Shown here: positions 1-8,466 of the stretch, in pieces | Position numbering within the stretch: position 1 is the first letter of the stretch | Layout of the letters: each line of letters opens with the position of its first letter | Assembly (NCBI GenBank): GCA_947494195.1 | Contig: CANLUC010000005.1 | Coordinates: 124,001-188,000 of the forward strand | Direction of reading: 5' to 3' | Origin: an uncultured Nesterenkonia sp. | GTDB lineage: Bacteria; Actinomycetota; Actinomycetes; Actinomycetales; Micrococcaceae | Length of the DNA: 64,000 bases | The notes under the pieces: generated by a model | Database searches by the model: none | The model's input: the letters and a program-made list of their open reading frames with translations, nothing else | What the model was told of the DNA's origin: nothing | Translations under genes and position numbers: made by a program

Positions 1-54
1 GTCGCCAGGTCGGGTGCCGGGGGCGGTGCGGGTCGAGGTCTGGGATTCAGTCAT
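1..54 (-). CDS. N-terminal fragment of a further gene of the ABC importer operon (cut by window edge)
   Basis: An ATG at 54 opens a reading frame running off the left end; only 18 residues are visible (MTESQTSTRTAPGTRPGD), polar and Thr/Pro rich, with no recognisable domain. It lies 13 bases after the stop of the DppC-type permease on the same strand. In such operons an ATP-binding subunit normally follows, and this second importer set otherwise lacks one, so an ATPase is the natural expectation. That is inference from position only. Confidence 0.5.
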   Translation of the reverse strand, partial: MTESQTSTRTAPGTRPGD

Positions 55-67
55 GAGATCCAGCCCT

Positions 68-1009
68 TCACTTCTTGGATTTGGGATCAAGGGCGTCGCG
101 CACGGCGTCGCCCATGGTCATGAACGCAAAAACTGTGAGCCCGACGAAGATCACCGGGAACAGCAGCAGGTGCGGTGCGGTCTGCAGGTACGGCTGTGCG
201 TCGGAGAGCTGCAGGCCCCAGGAGATTGCCGGCAGCTGCAGGCCGACGCCGAGGAAGGTCAGCGTGGCCTCTGCACCGATGATGATGCCGGTGAACACTG
301 TGGCGTAGCCGATGACCGGGCCCAGCGAGTTCGGCAGGATGTGTCGACGCATGATGGTGATCGGACCGGCACCGAGTGCGCGGGCGGCCATCACGAACTC
401 GGAGTTCACCACGGAGATGACCGAACCGCGCATCAGGCGCGTCATGGTCGGCCACATGAACAGGATCAGCACGAAGGCGACCTCACGGACACCACGCGAC
501 TGCAGCACATTGAGGAACACCAGAGCGCCCAGGATGTAGGGCACCGCGAAAACCATGTCGGTGATGCGGGAGAGCAGTGCATCCACCCAGCCGCCGAAGT
601 ACCCGGCCACGAGCCCGACGACCACGGAGATGATGAAGGTGCCGATGGCCACGATGAAGCCCACCGCGATCGAGTTTCGTGCGCCGTGGATGACCCGGCT
701 GTAGTAGTCACAGCCCTGGACATCGGTGCCGAACCAGAACTCCCCCGAAGGATCCTGCCGGCTTCGGGCGAGCAGACACTCCCGTGGATCGGTGTTGGTG
801 AACAGCGACGGGAAGACCGCCATGGTCAGGAAGATCAGCAGCAGCACGGCCGAGATGATGAACCAGGGGTTCCGTCGCAGCGAGCGCCAGGCGTCGGCCA
901 GCAGGCTGGCCTCTTCGGCCTTCTTCGTCTTCTCCGGCTTCTTGCCCTGAGTCTCGAGCTGCGAGTCGATCGGTTCCGTGCGCGCTTCAGGTCTGTGTAT
1001 CTCACTCAT
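68..1009 (-). CDS. DppC/OppC-type ABC transporter permease (set 2)
   Basis: Inner-membrane permease of a peptide/nickel-type importer, 313 residues. A hydrophilic N-terminus (residues 1-45) precedes a first membrane segment at about 48-68, then the family segment FGTDVQGCDYYSRV with the Gly-Thr-Asp motif, then the core permease domain. The cytoplasmic EAA loop that contacts the ATPase is visible at about 207-228 (AARALGAGPITIMRRHILPN). I start at the ATG at 1009, which overlaps the upstream permease stop by 8 bases; an upstream in-frame start would overlap more. It pairs with the DppB-type permease just upstream. The substrate is not evident. Confidence 0.9.
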   Translation of the reverse strand: MSEIHRPEARTEPIDSQLETQGKKPEKTKKAEEASLLADAWRSLRRNPWFIISAVLLLIFLTMAVFPSLFTNTDPRECLLARSRQDPSGEFWFGTDVQGCDYYSRVIHGARNSIAVGFIVAIGTFIISVVVGLVAGYFGGWVDALLSRITDMVFAVPYILGALVFLNVLQSRGVREVAFVLILFMWPTMTRLMRGSVISVVNSEFVMAARALGAGPITIMRRHILPNSLGPVIGYATVFTGIIIGAEATLTFLGVGLQLPAISWGLQLSDAQPYLQTAPHLLLFPVIFVGLTVFAFMTMGDAVRDALDPKSKK

Positions 1010-1928
1010 AACGGATCCTTGGGTCGAGAAGGCCATAGAGAAGATCAACGATCAGGTTGATCACCACGAAGAAGATGACGAAGAGGGTCACGATGCCGAC
1101 GACGACCGTGCCCTCCTGCCCCTGGATGGAGGCGAACACCTGCTGCCCGAGGCCCGGGAGGTTGAAGATCGTCTCCACGATGATCGAGCCGCCGAGCATG
1201 CTGGCGAGGTCGGCGCCGATGAAGGTGACCGCCGGGATCAGCGAGTTGCGCAGGCCGTGCCGTCCGATCACTCGGGTGCGCTTCATGCCCTTGGCGGTCG
1301 CCGTGCGCACGTAGTCAGACTTCAGCGAGTCCAGCAGCTCACCGCGCACCAGGCGGGCGAGGATGCCTGTGGAGACCGAGGCCATGGTCAGCGCGGGGAG
1401 GATGTAGCTCATCAGACCGTCGTTGGCCCCCGCGATGGGGAAAAGCCCCAGGTTCAGTCCGAAGACCAGCTGGAGCACGAATCCGATCACCAGTGTGGGC
1501 AGCGCGACCATGGTCACGGTGGCGACCTGGACGAAGCGGTCGAAGAATCGATCACGGTAGAGCGCCGCGAGGATGCCGGCGACGATGCCCATGATCGACT
1601 GGATGACGAAGGTCACCAGGGCGAGCGTGGCGGTGACGGGCAGACGCTGGGTGATCAGGTCGTTGACGGGGCGACCGTTGAAGGTGCTGCCGAAATCCAG
1701 GGCCGTGAAAACACCCCAGATGTACTTGAAGTACTGGATGAAGAAGGGGTCATCCAGGTTGTACTGCTCGCGCAGCGTCTCTCTGACGGCGTCGCTCATC
1801 GGCCGATCACCGGCGAGAGCCCGGATCGGGTCCCCTGGCATGGCGAAGACCAGCGCGTAGACGATCAACGTGGAGATCAGGATGACCGGAACGAATTGGA
1901 GCAGACGCCGAATGATATAGCGGGTCAT
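1002..1928 (-). CDS. DppB/OppB-type ABC transporter permease (set 2)
   Basis: Permease partner of the DppC-type protein, 308 residues, the normal length for DppB. The N-terminus is the family's typical opening (MTRYIIRRLLQFVPVILIST), a membrane anchor starting about residue 9, followed by the periplasmic segment with MPGDPI. The EAA loop is at about 205-235 (VRTATAKGMKRTRVIGRHGL). The C-terminus DPRIRYE is also characteristic. It lies about 200 bases downstream of the set 2 solute-binding protein, with a strong hairpin between them, so its expression is probably lower than that of the binding protein. Confidence 0.92.
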   Translation of the reverse strand: MTRYIIRRLLQFVPVILISTLIVYALVFAMPGDPIRALAGDRPMSDAVRETLREQYNLDDPFFIQYFKYIWGVFTALDFGSTFNGRPVNDLITQRLPVTATLALVTFVIQSIMGIVAGILAALYRDRFFDRFVQVATVTMVALPTLVIGFVLQLVFGLNLGLFPIAGANDGLMSYILPALTMASVSTGILARLVRGELLDSLKSDYVRTATAKGMKRTRVIGRHGLRNSLIPAVTFIGADLASMLGGSIIVETIFNLPGLGQQVFASIQGQEGTVVVGIVTLFVIFFVVINLIVDLLYGLLDPRIRYE

Positions 1929-2072
1929 TGCTGTCCTTGTGGGTACGGGCGGGGGCGCGGGTGCGCTTGGCGACCGGTTCGACGGAGAGGTCTTCTCCTA
2001 TGCCGAGGTCGACGCCGCGATCAATGATAGGCACTTCGGCCGATTCTGCTGAATCGACCCAGGTCAACATGG

Positions 2073-2115
2073 CAAGGGCGCGGCCTACACGGTGTCCGCG
2101 TAGGCCGCGCCCTTG
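2073..2115 (-). terminator. Hairpin after the set 2 solute-binding-protein gene
   Basis: Perfect 16-bp inverted repeat (arms 2073-2088 and 2100-2115, 11-base loop), 13 bases beyond the binding-protein stop codon. There is no clear T-run, so it may be a partial terminator or an mRNA-stabilising 3' structure that lets some transcription continue into the permease genes. Confidence 0.7.
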
Positions 2116-2127
2116 TCAGGAAGATGC

Positions 2128-3762
2128 TTACTCTTCGGTGACCACTACGTCCTCAAGGTGGGTGTAGGTAGCCTGGTCCATGAAGATCGAATCTCCATCG
2201 ACACGGTCGCTGTGCACCACGAGGTAGTTGGTGAACCACATCGGGATCACCGGCATGTCCTCAAGCAGGATCGCCTCTGCCTCGGTGTAGAGCTCCGCTG
2301 CGGTGTCCGGATCAGTCTCGCCGTTGGCCTCGGTGATCAGATCGTCGAACTCCTCATTGGAGTAGCCCGCGTAGTTCGAGGAGGCACCGGTGGCGTAGAT
2401 GGGCTCCATCGCGTACTGCGCGCTGGGGTAGGAGAGGCTCCAGCCCAGGCGGTACGGACCGGTGATCTCCTTCTCGTCATGCAGAGCGAGGTACTGGGCG
2501 AAGTCCAGTGACTCAAAGGTCACGTTCTCGATGCCCAGGTTCTGCTGCCACTGGTTGGAGACTGCCTCCACCCATTCCTCATGACCTGCACCGGAGTTGA
2601 AGTAGATGGTCAGGTCCGTGGGACCGCCAGCTTCCTCGTAGAGCTCGGCTGCTGCCTCGGGATCGAAGTCGCAGAACTCGCAGTTGCCCTCGCCTGCGTC
2701 GGAGAGAGCCGGCGGGATGATGTTCGCCGCGGGAGTCTGCGCGCCGTCGAAGATCGCATCGATGATCGCCTGGCGATCGATGGCCATAGAGAGTGCGTGG
2801 CGCACGTCCACGTCCTGGAACTCCTCCTGGTAGAGCGGGAGCCCCATGTAGGTGAAGGATGAGGTGTCGAAGTCGACGTAGTTCTCACCGAAATCTGACT
2901 CCACGGTGGCACGGCGGTTCGGCGGTGCCGCATCGAGAATGTCAAGGTTGCCGGCCTGCACATCCAGGTAGGCAGTGTCGATGTCGGTGTACATCTTCCA
3001 TTCGATCCGCTCCGGAAGACCCGGATCCTCACCGGCCCAGTCCTCGAAGCGGTTGACGGCGATCTGCACGTCGTGCTCCCACTCGCCGTCCATCATGTAC
3101 CGACCATTGCCGACCGGGGCCTGCTCGAAGGCGTCGATGTCCTCGTACGCCACCGATGGCATCGGGTAGAAGGCGGTGTAGGTCAGCATGTCGGGCAGCG
3201 GGGAGAAGGGCTCGGTGAGCTCGATCTCGAGGGTGTAGTCGTCCACTGCGCGGACGCCCTCCATCTCCTCAGCATCTCCGTCGACGACTTCCTGGTAGCC
3301 CACGAAGTTGTCGAAGAAGTTGGCGCTCTGCTGAGCGTTGTCCGGATCAATGACCCAGTTATAGGTGTCCACGAAGGTCTGAGCGGTGATCTCTTCACCG
3401 TCGTGGAAGGTCCAGTCCTCGCCCAGGGTGAAGGTCCAGGTCTGGTTGTCCTCGGTGTCCCAGGATTCTGCGACGCCGGGCATCGGCTCGTTGGTCTCGA
3501 GATCAGTCTGAACCAGTCCGGTGAACAGGGAGTCCAGGACCCAGGATCCGCAGACCTCGGTCGAGTTGCCCGGCACCAGGAACTGGGGCTCGCAATTGTA
3601 TGCGGAGACGGTTCCGCCGCCTTCGACGCCCTGCGCGGCTTCGCCGTTGTCGCCGCCATTGTCATCGCCGCCGCCGCAGGCCGACAGCACCAGGGCCGCC
3701 GCCGCGGTCACGGCGACCGCACCCGTCGCACGACGGCGACGGGAAGTGTTTTGCACGTGCAT
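2128..3762 (-). CDS. Extracellular solute-binding protein family 5, lipoprotein (set 2)
   Basis: Binding protein of a peptide/nickel-type ABC importer (SBP_bac_5 family), 544 residues, of usual length. A lipoprotein signal is clear: basic N-terminus, hydrophobic stretch and lipobox LVLSAC with Cys29 as the lipidation site, followed by a Gly/Asp linker. The mature protein is strongly acidic, which fits an extracellular protein of a salt-tolerant organism. Family segments include TWTFTLGEDWTFHDGEEITA and DVRHALSMAIDRQAI. Its gene opens the second importer set. The ligand cannot be read from sequence. Confidence 0.92.
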   Translation of the reverse strand: MHVQNTSRRRRATGAVAVTAAAALVLSACGGGDDNGGDNGEAAQGVEGGGTVSAYNCEPQFLVPGNSTEVCGSWVLDSLFTGLVQTDLETNEPMPGVAESWDTEDNQTWTFTLGEDWTFHDGEEITAQTFVDTYNWVIDPDNAQQSANFFDNFVGYQEVVDGDAEEMEGVRAVDDYTLEIELTEPFSPLPDMLTYTAFYPMPSVAYEDIDAFEQAPVGNGRYMMDGEWEHDVQIAVNRFEDWAGEDPGLPERIEWKMYTDIDTAYLDVQAGNLDILDAAPPNRRATVESDFGENYVDFDTSSFTYMGLPLYQEEFQDVDVRHALSMAIDRQAIIDAIFDGAQTPAANIIPPALSDAGEGNCEFCDFDPEAAAELYEEAGGPTDLTIYFNSGAGHEEWVEAVSNQWQQNLGIENVTFESLDFAQYLALHDEKEITGPYRLGWSLSYPSAQYAMEPIYATGASSNYAGYSNEEFDDLITEANGETDPDTAAELYTEAEAILLEDMPVIPMWFTNYLVVHSDRVDGDSIFMDQATYTHLEDVVVTEE

Positions 3763-3848
3763 ATTCGATTACTCCTCGAGAAGATGCGAGCTTTGTGGGC
3801 ACATCGGTGACTCGCACATGAGTGTTGCGCACGTCACCTGTGCCCAAG

Positions 3849-3854
3849 AGTTTA
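3849..3854 (-). promoter_or_regulatory. Possible -10 element for the set 2 solute-binding protein
   Basis: The minus strand reads TAAACT here, about 87 bases upstream of the start codon at 3762. No good -35 hexamer sits 16-18 bases further upstream, so this is a weak call. It would imply that set 2 has its own promoter in addition to any readthrough from the ATPase gene. Confidence 0.3.
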
Positions 3855-3941
3855 GCAGTGCGAGTTTTCAGCTATGTTTCAGCTTCTGTCCATGCAAACG
3901 TGATTCTTCTGCTAGGCCTCCGGCTGGGCGATCCCCGATTT

Positions 3942-5636
3942 TCACTGTGGGACGCTCAGCAATCGTTGCCGTTCCGCGCGACGACGGGCCTGCGTCGCGG
4001 GATCCGGGACCGGTGCGGCAGCCAGCAATCGCTGCGTGTACGGCTGGCGCGCATGGCGTAACACTTCATCGGTCGACCCCTGCTCCACCGTTCGCCCGTT
4101 CTGCATGACCAGCACCTTATGGGCGAGCGAGTCCACCACGGCCAGGTCATGGCTCACGAAGAGGCACGCGAAGCCGTACTGCTGCTGGAGCTCGGAGAAG
4201 AGCTCCAGCACCGCAGCCTGCACCGAGACGTCCAACGCGGAGGTGGGCTCATCGGCGATCAGCAGGGTGGGATCCAACGTCAGAGCACGGGCAATGCTGA
4301 TGCGCTGCCGCTGTCCTCCCGAGAGCTCGTGCGGGTAGCGGTTGAGCACGCTCTCGGGCAGCCGGACGGCCTCGAGCAGCTCGCGCGCCCGTGCATTCCT
4401 TGAGTTCTTGTCCCCCACTTTGTGCACCACCATGGGCTCGGTGATGATGTCACCGATCGGGAAGCGCGGGTCGAGCGAGGCGGCCGGGTCCTGGAAGACC
4501 ACGCCGATCTCGCGCTTGAGCGCCTTCTTCTGCTTCGCCGGGAGTTCTGGCATATTTTCTCCGCGGACGAGGAGCTCCCCCTCCGCGACGTCGAGCAGAC
4601 CCAGCACCGCCTTGGCCACGGTGGACTTTCCAGAGCCTGACTCCCCCACCAGACCCATGATCTCGCCGGGCTGCACTGTGAAGTTCAGATCGTGCACGAC
4701 GCGGGTGGACCTGCGGCGGAAGGAGTACTCCAGGGCGACATCCTTGGCTTGAAGGGCGGGCGCCACAGAATCGTGGGTGGGTTCGCCCGCGCTTCGGGAA
4801 GGTTCGGACACGCTCACCCTCGGTGAGCCCAGCGAGGCGTCTCCTGCCTCCCGCAGCAGCGGCATCGCCGCGAGAAGCCGCCGGGTGTAGGGGTGCTCGG
4901 GGTGACCCAGGATCTTGGCCACAGGCCCTGTCTCCACGACCTCACCGTTGAGCATCACGACGACCCGGTCGGCCATGTCTGCCACCACGCCCATGTTGTG
5001 CGTGATCAGCAGGATGCCGGTGTTGAGCTCATCCTTCAGCTCGCGCAGCAGATCCAGGATCTCCGCCTGCACCGTGACATCCAGCGCCGTGGTGGGCTCG
5101 TCGGCGATGATCACCTTGGGACCGCAGGCAATGGCCATGGCGATCACGATGCGCTGGCGCTGTCCTCCCGAGAACTGGTGCGGGTACTGCCGGATCCGCG
5201 TTCGAGCCTCCGGGATGCCCACGCGTTCCAGCAGCTCGATCGACTTCTCCAGCGCGGCCCGGCCGAAGGCGATGTCGTGGACCTGCAGAGCCTCGATGAG
5301 CTGGTCCGAGACGCGCAGCACAGGGTTGAGCGCCGTCATAGGCTCCTGGAAGACCATGCTGATCTCTGCGCCGCGCAGCTTCCTTCGCTCCGCAGTGGAC
5401 ATGTTCAACACGCTTCGGCCCTGGAGCAGCACCTCTCCCTGCACGGTCGCGTTCTCGGGCAGCAGGCCCATCGCCGTCGAGGAGGTCACGGATTTGCCGG
5501 ACCCGGACTCGCCGACCACAGCGACCACCTCCCCGGGCATGACGTCGAAGGACACGCCTTTCACGGCGTCGACCTCGCCGAATTCGGTGGCGAAGGTGAC
5601 GCGGATGTCCTGGTAGCTCAGCACTGGTTCGGACAT
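3942..5636 (-). CDS. Peptide-type ABC transporter ATP-binding protein with two fused ATPase domains
   Basis: A DppD-DppF fusion of 564 residues that energises importer set 1. Domain 1 (about 1-265) carries Walker A GESGSGKSVTSS, signature FSGGQRQRI and Walker B IIADEPTTALD. A polar linker (about 270-300) follows. Domain 2 (about 300-564) carries GESGSGKSTVAK, LSGGQRQRIS and LIADEPTSALD. Both sites look competent. I start at the ATG at 5636 (MSEPVLSYQD), which overlaps the upstream permease stop as TGATG; the longer frame adds a low-complexity Arg-rich leader that shadows the permease tail. It may also serve the set 2 permeases. Confidence 0.94.
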   Translation of the reverse strand: MSEPVLSYQDIRVTFATEFGEVDAVKGVSFDVMPGEVVAVVGESGSGKSVTSSTAMGLLPENATVQGEVLLQGRSVLNMSTAERRKLRGAEISMVFQEPMTALNPVLRVSDQLIEALQVHDIAFGRAALEKSIELLERVGIPEARTRIRQYPHQFSGGQRQRIVIAMAIACGPKVIIADEPTTALDVTVQAEILDLLRELKDELNTGILLITHNMGVVADMADRVVVMLNGEVVETGPVAKILGHPEHPYTRRLLAAMPLLREAGDASLGSPRVSVSEPSRSAGEPTHDSVAPALQAKDVALEYSFRRRSTRVVHDLNFTVQPGEIMGLVGESGSGKSTVAKAVLGLLDVAEGELLVRGENMPELPAKQKKALKREIGVVFQDPAASLDPRFPIGDIITEPMVVHKVGDKNSRNARARELLEAVRLPESVLNRYPHELSGGQRQRISIARALTLDPTLLIADEPTSALDVSVQAAVLELFSELQQQYGFACLFVSHDLAVVDSLAHKVLVMQNGRTVEQGSTDEVLRHARQPYTQRLLAAAPVPDPATQARRRAERQRLLSVPQ

Positions 5637-6802
5637 CAGGAGTCCCTCTTTTCTTCGGTCGGGCCGTGCCCGAGGTCTGGTCCGCGATCGGTCATCCCGG
5701 CGGGCATCTGTTGCTGGCTCGGGCCTCCGGAGAGCTCGGTGACCGGTCGGTTCGCGCGCTCCTCGGCGGTGGTCTTGCCCAGCAGGCCGAAGGCGGTCCG
5801 CCACCCCGGGCGGCTCGCTCCCGTGCGCTTCTGTCGCGGATCGATGGCATCACGGAGTCCATCGCCGATGAAGTTCACGCTGAGCGCGATGGCGATGATG
5901 AAGAGCCCGGGGAACCAGAAGAGCCAGGGCCGGGTGGTGAACGCGTTCTGGTTGTTCTGGATCAGCGCGCCCAGCGAGGTCTCCGGGGGCTGCACGCCGA
6001 ATCCGAGGTAGGACAGTGTGGTCTCCAGCAGGATCGCAGCAGCAATGGCGAAGGTCGCGTTGACCACGATCACCCCGATGCTGTTGGGCAGCATGTGCTT
6101 GAGGATGATCCGCGCGGGGTGTGCCCCCATCGCCACAGCGGCGGAGACGTACTCCTTCTCGCGAAGCGAGAGGATCTCTGCGCGCACCAGGCGCGCGGTC
6201 CCAGTCCAGGTGGCCAGGCCCAGGGCGAGCGCCAGGGTGAGCGTGCCTCCGGGAAGGTTTTGCGCGTAGGCACCGAACACCGCCGCGAGGGCCAGCAGCG
6301 GAACCACGATCACCACATCGGTGATGCGCATCAACACGGCCTCGATCCAGCCGCGGAAGTACCCGGCAAGCGCTCCGACCAGCACCCCGAGGAACGTGGA
6401 CGCGAACGCCACGCCGAGGGCGACCAGCAGCGACTGCTGGGTGCCGCGCATGACCATGGCGAAATAGTCCCGGCCGATGCTGTCCTGACCGAAGGGGTGC
6501 TCGCCGAGCAGCCCTTCGTTGAACATGGTGGGCCGACCTCCGTCCACGGTGATCCCGGTGTCGGAGAAGCTCTTCGACCACCACCCGGTGCCCTGGCCGG
6601 AGAAGCCGATGGAGGTGATCGAGAGCAGGACGACGAAGATCAGCACGATCATGGAGATGAGTGCCGGCTTGTGCGCGAGGAACCTCCGGCGGACCAGCTG
6701 GCCCTGGGAGTAAGACCGATGCTCGCTCGCGAGCTTCTCATCCTCTGCCTCGGCCACGCTGCGCGCGTCGGAGTTCGAGCTGCTGGGTGTCTGGTGGCTC
6801 AT
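5636..6802 (-). CDS. DppC/OppC-type ABC transporter permease (set 1)
   Basis: Permease of importer set 1, 388 residues. A hydrophilic N-terminus of about 45 residues precedes the first membrane segment (LISMIVLIFVVLLSITSIGF). The family motif FGQDSIGRDYFAMV follows, then the core domain with the EAA loop (AAVAMGAHPARIILKHMLPN). After the usual end near DAIDPRQKR there is an extra tail of about 60 polar residues, longer than most DppC proteins. Its start overlaps the preceding permease stop by four bases, so the two are probably translationally coupled. Confidence 0.92.
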   Translation of the reverse strand: MSHQTPSSSNSDARSVAEAEDEKLASEHRSYSQGQLVRRRFLAHKPALISMIVLIFVVLLSITSIGFSGQGTGWWSKSFSDTGITVDGGRPTMFNEGLLGEHPFGQDSIGRDYFAMVMRGTQQSLLVALGVAFASTFLGVLVGALAGYFRGWIEAVLMRITDVVIVVPLLALAAVFGAYAQNLPGGTLTLALALGLATWTGTARLVRAEILSLREKEYVSAAVAMGAHPARIILKHMLPNSIGVIVVNATFAIAAAILLETTLSYLGFGVQPPETSLGALIQNNQNAFTTRPWLFWFPGLFIIAIALSVNFIGDGLRDAIDPRQKRTGASRPGWRTAFGLLGKTTAEERANRPVTELSGGPSQQQMPAGMTDRGPDLGHGPTEEKRDS

Positions 6803-8322
6803 ACTCTAATCCTCGGGTCCAGGACCGCGTACATGAGGTCCGCAATCAGATTGAACAGCACCGCGGCGGCGCCGGTGATGAGGGTGAAGGCCATGACGGG
6901 AGCGGGGTCGGCGTTCCCGAGGCCCGTCACGAACATGTCCCCCATGCCCGTCCAGCCGAAGACCTGTTCGACGACGACGGACCCACCGATCAGCCCGGCG
7001 AAGTCGAAGGCCACGATGGTCGTCACCGGGATCATCGAATTGCGGAAGGCATGCTTGAAGATGACCGTGCGCTCGTTGACCCCCTTGGCCCGGGCCGTGC
7101 GGATGTAGTCCTGGTTCACGGCTTCAAGCATGGAGCTGCGGGTATAGCGGGTGTAGGTGGCCACTGAGACCAGCATCAGGATCGTGGTGGGCAGCAGCAG
7201 CTGGGTGCCCTGATCGAGGGAGACCTGCCAGAAGTCCCCGCTGAAGTTCGGCGAGGAGGAGCCGATGGTCGCGATCGGACGTGGCTTGAGCCCGAGGAAG
7301 CCCGGCCAGGCGCGCATGAAGTGGTCCAGCAGCACCAGCACCGAGTACAGCACCGCCGTGAGCACGCTGACCGCTACGGCCTGCCCCTTGGCGTGTCCGC
7401 CGAACGTGCGCCCGACGATCACCGCCACCGCGATGGCGACGAGAAACAGTCCCACGATGCTCAGCCAACCCCCAGGGGGCTCGATCAGGAGCCAGAAGGT
7501 CGCGTAATAGGAGACCAGCCCGAGCCCGACCACGATCAGCGCGCAGTAGAGCACCCGACGATTCTTCAGCCCGGAGAGCAGGGCGGTGAGCCCGAAGGCC
7601 AGGGCGATGCCGATCGCAGTGATGACTGCGGGGCCCAGCTGAGGTTCCCGCGCATAGTTCAGCGCTTCCAGCACCGGCATGGCGACCAGCACGAAGCAGA
7701 ACATGGCTGCTCCTGTCAGCAGGCGACGTCGCGCGGAGCCGCCCACGATCAATGGGACCAGGATCGCGGCGATACCCGCCACGATGAGGATCTGCGTCCA
7801 GCTGAACTGCGGTTCACGCAGCCAGTTGTTGTACGTGATCCCCATCCAGTCCTTGGCGAGGACTGCGGCCCAGAAGACGGGCAGGGAGAAGAAGAGGAAC
7901 ACGATGAAGGACACGGCGTAGTCCAACGAGGAATACTGCCGGATCGCCGTGACGATGCCGGTGAGGATGCCGATGATGATGGAGAGGAGCGTGGCCAGGA
8001 AGACGAGGCGCAGCGTTGAGGAGGCGGAGGTGGCCACCATGGCACCGACGTCTTGACCGTTGATGTTCGTGCCCAGGTCACAGGAGCCGACGGCGCAGCC
8101 CAGGACGCCGGAGAGCCAGATCCAGTAGCGGGAGTACCAGGGCTCGTCCAGATTCATGAACTCGATGCGCTGCTGAATCAGGAAATCGGCGTTCTCCGCG
8201 TTGGACTCACGCAGCTCCAGCAGAGGGTCACCGGAGTTGATCACCAGGACGTAGACCAGCAGAGACGCGCCGAAGAGGACGAGGACTGCGCTGAGCAGTC
8301 GTTTCAGAACATAGCTGTACAC
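6799..8322 (-). CDS. Enlarged DppB/OppB-type ABC transporter permease (set 1)
   Basis: Permease of importer set 1, 507 residues against about 310 for a standard DppB. The ends are canonical: N-terminus VYSYVLKRLLSAVLVLFGAS, EAA loop (RTARAKGVNERTVIFKHAFR) and C-terminus DPRIRV. Between the second core segment and the EAA region lies about 200 extra residues with several added hydrophobic segments (for example IAAILVPLIVGG and GIALAFGLTALL). I start at the GTG at 8322, which has GGAAGG about 10 bases upstream; the longer ATG frame would run through the strong hairpin at 8361-8403. Confidence 0.88.
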   Translation of the reverse strand: MYSYVLKRLLSAVLVLFGASLLVYVLVINSGDPLLELRESNAENADFLIQQRIEFMNLDEPWYSRYWIWLSGVLGCAVGSCDLGTNINGQDVGAMVATSASSTLRLVFLATLLSIIIGILTGIVTAIRQYSSLDYAVSFIVFLFFSLPVFWAAVLAKDWMGITYNNWLREPQFSWTQILIVAGIAAILVPLIVGGSARRRLLTGAAMFCFVLVAMPVLEALNYAREPQLGPAVITAIGIALAFGLTALLSGLKNRRVLYCALIVVGLGLVSYYATFWLLIEPPGGWLSIVGLFLVAIAVAVIVGRTFGGHAKGQAVAVSVLTAVLYSVLVLLDHFMRAWPGFLGLKPRPIATIGSSSPNFSGDFWQVSLDQGTQLLLPTTILMLVSVATYTRYTRSSMLEAVNQDYIRTARAKGVNERTVIFKHAFRNSMIPVTTIVAFDFAGLIGGSVVVEQVFGWTGMGDMFVTGLGNADPAPVMAFTLITGAAAVLFNLIADLMYAVLDPRIRV

Positions 8323-8360
8323 GGGGTGGTTGTACCTTCCACGAGCTGTGGGGGAAGCAC

Positions 8361-8403
8361 CGGTGGGGCTTGATCCGGAGTTCTTCCGGATCAAACCCCA
8401 CCG
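8361..8403 (-). terminator. Hairpin after the set 1 solute-binding-protein gene
   Basis: Inverted repeat with 19-base arms (8361-8379 and 8385-8403) and a 5-base loop. The single non-Watson-Crick position is a G-U wobble in minus-strand RNA, so the structure is more stable in the minus transcript. It lies between the binding-protein stop (8467) and the permease start (8322), in the same position as the hairpin in set 2. No strong U-tract follows, so partial readthrough is likely. Confidence 0.72.
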
Positions 8404-8466
8404 GCGTCGTCGGTGGTCCTGCTCAGCCGAGGTGCTCAGCTGGAGTGGACCGCTGTCCTGCCGAGG

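Noticed and set aside
8323-8394. Longer ATG start for the enlarged DppB-type permease
   Set aside because: It would translate through the strong hairpin at 8361-8403 and lacks a ribosome site; the GTG at 8322 has a good one and matches the family N-terminus.
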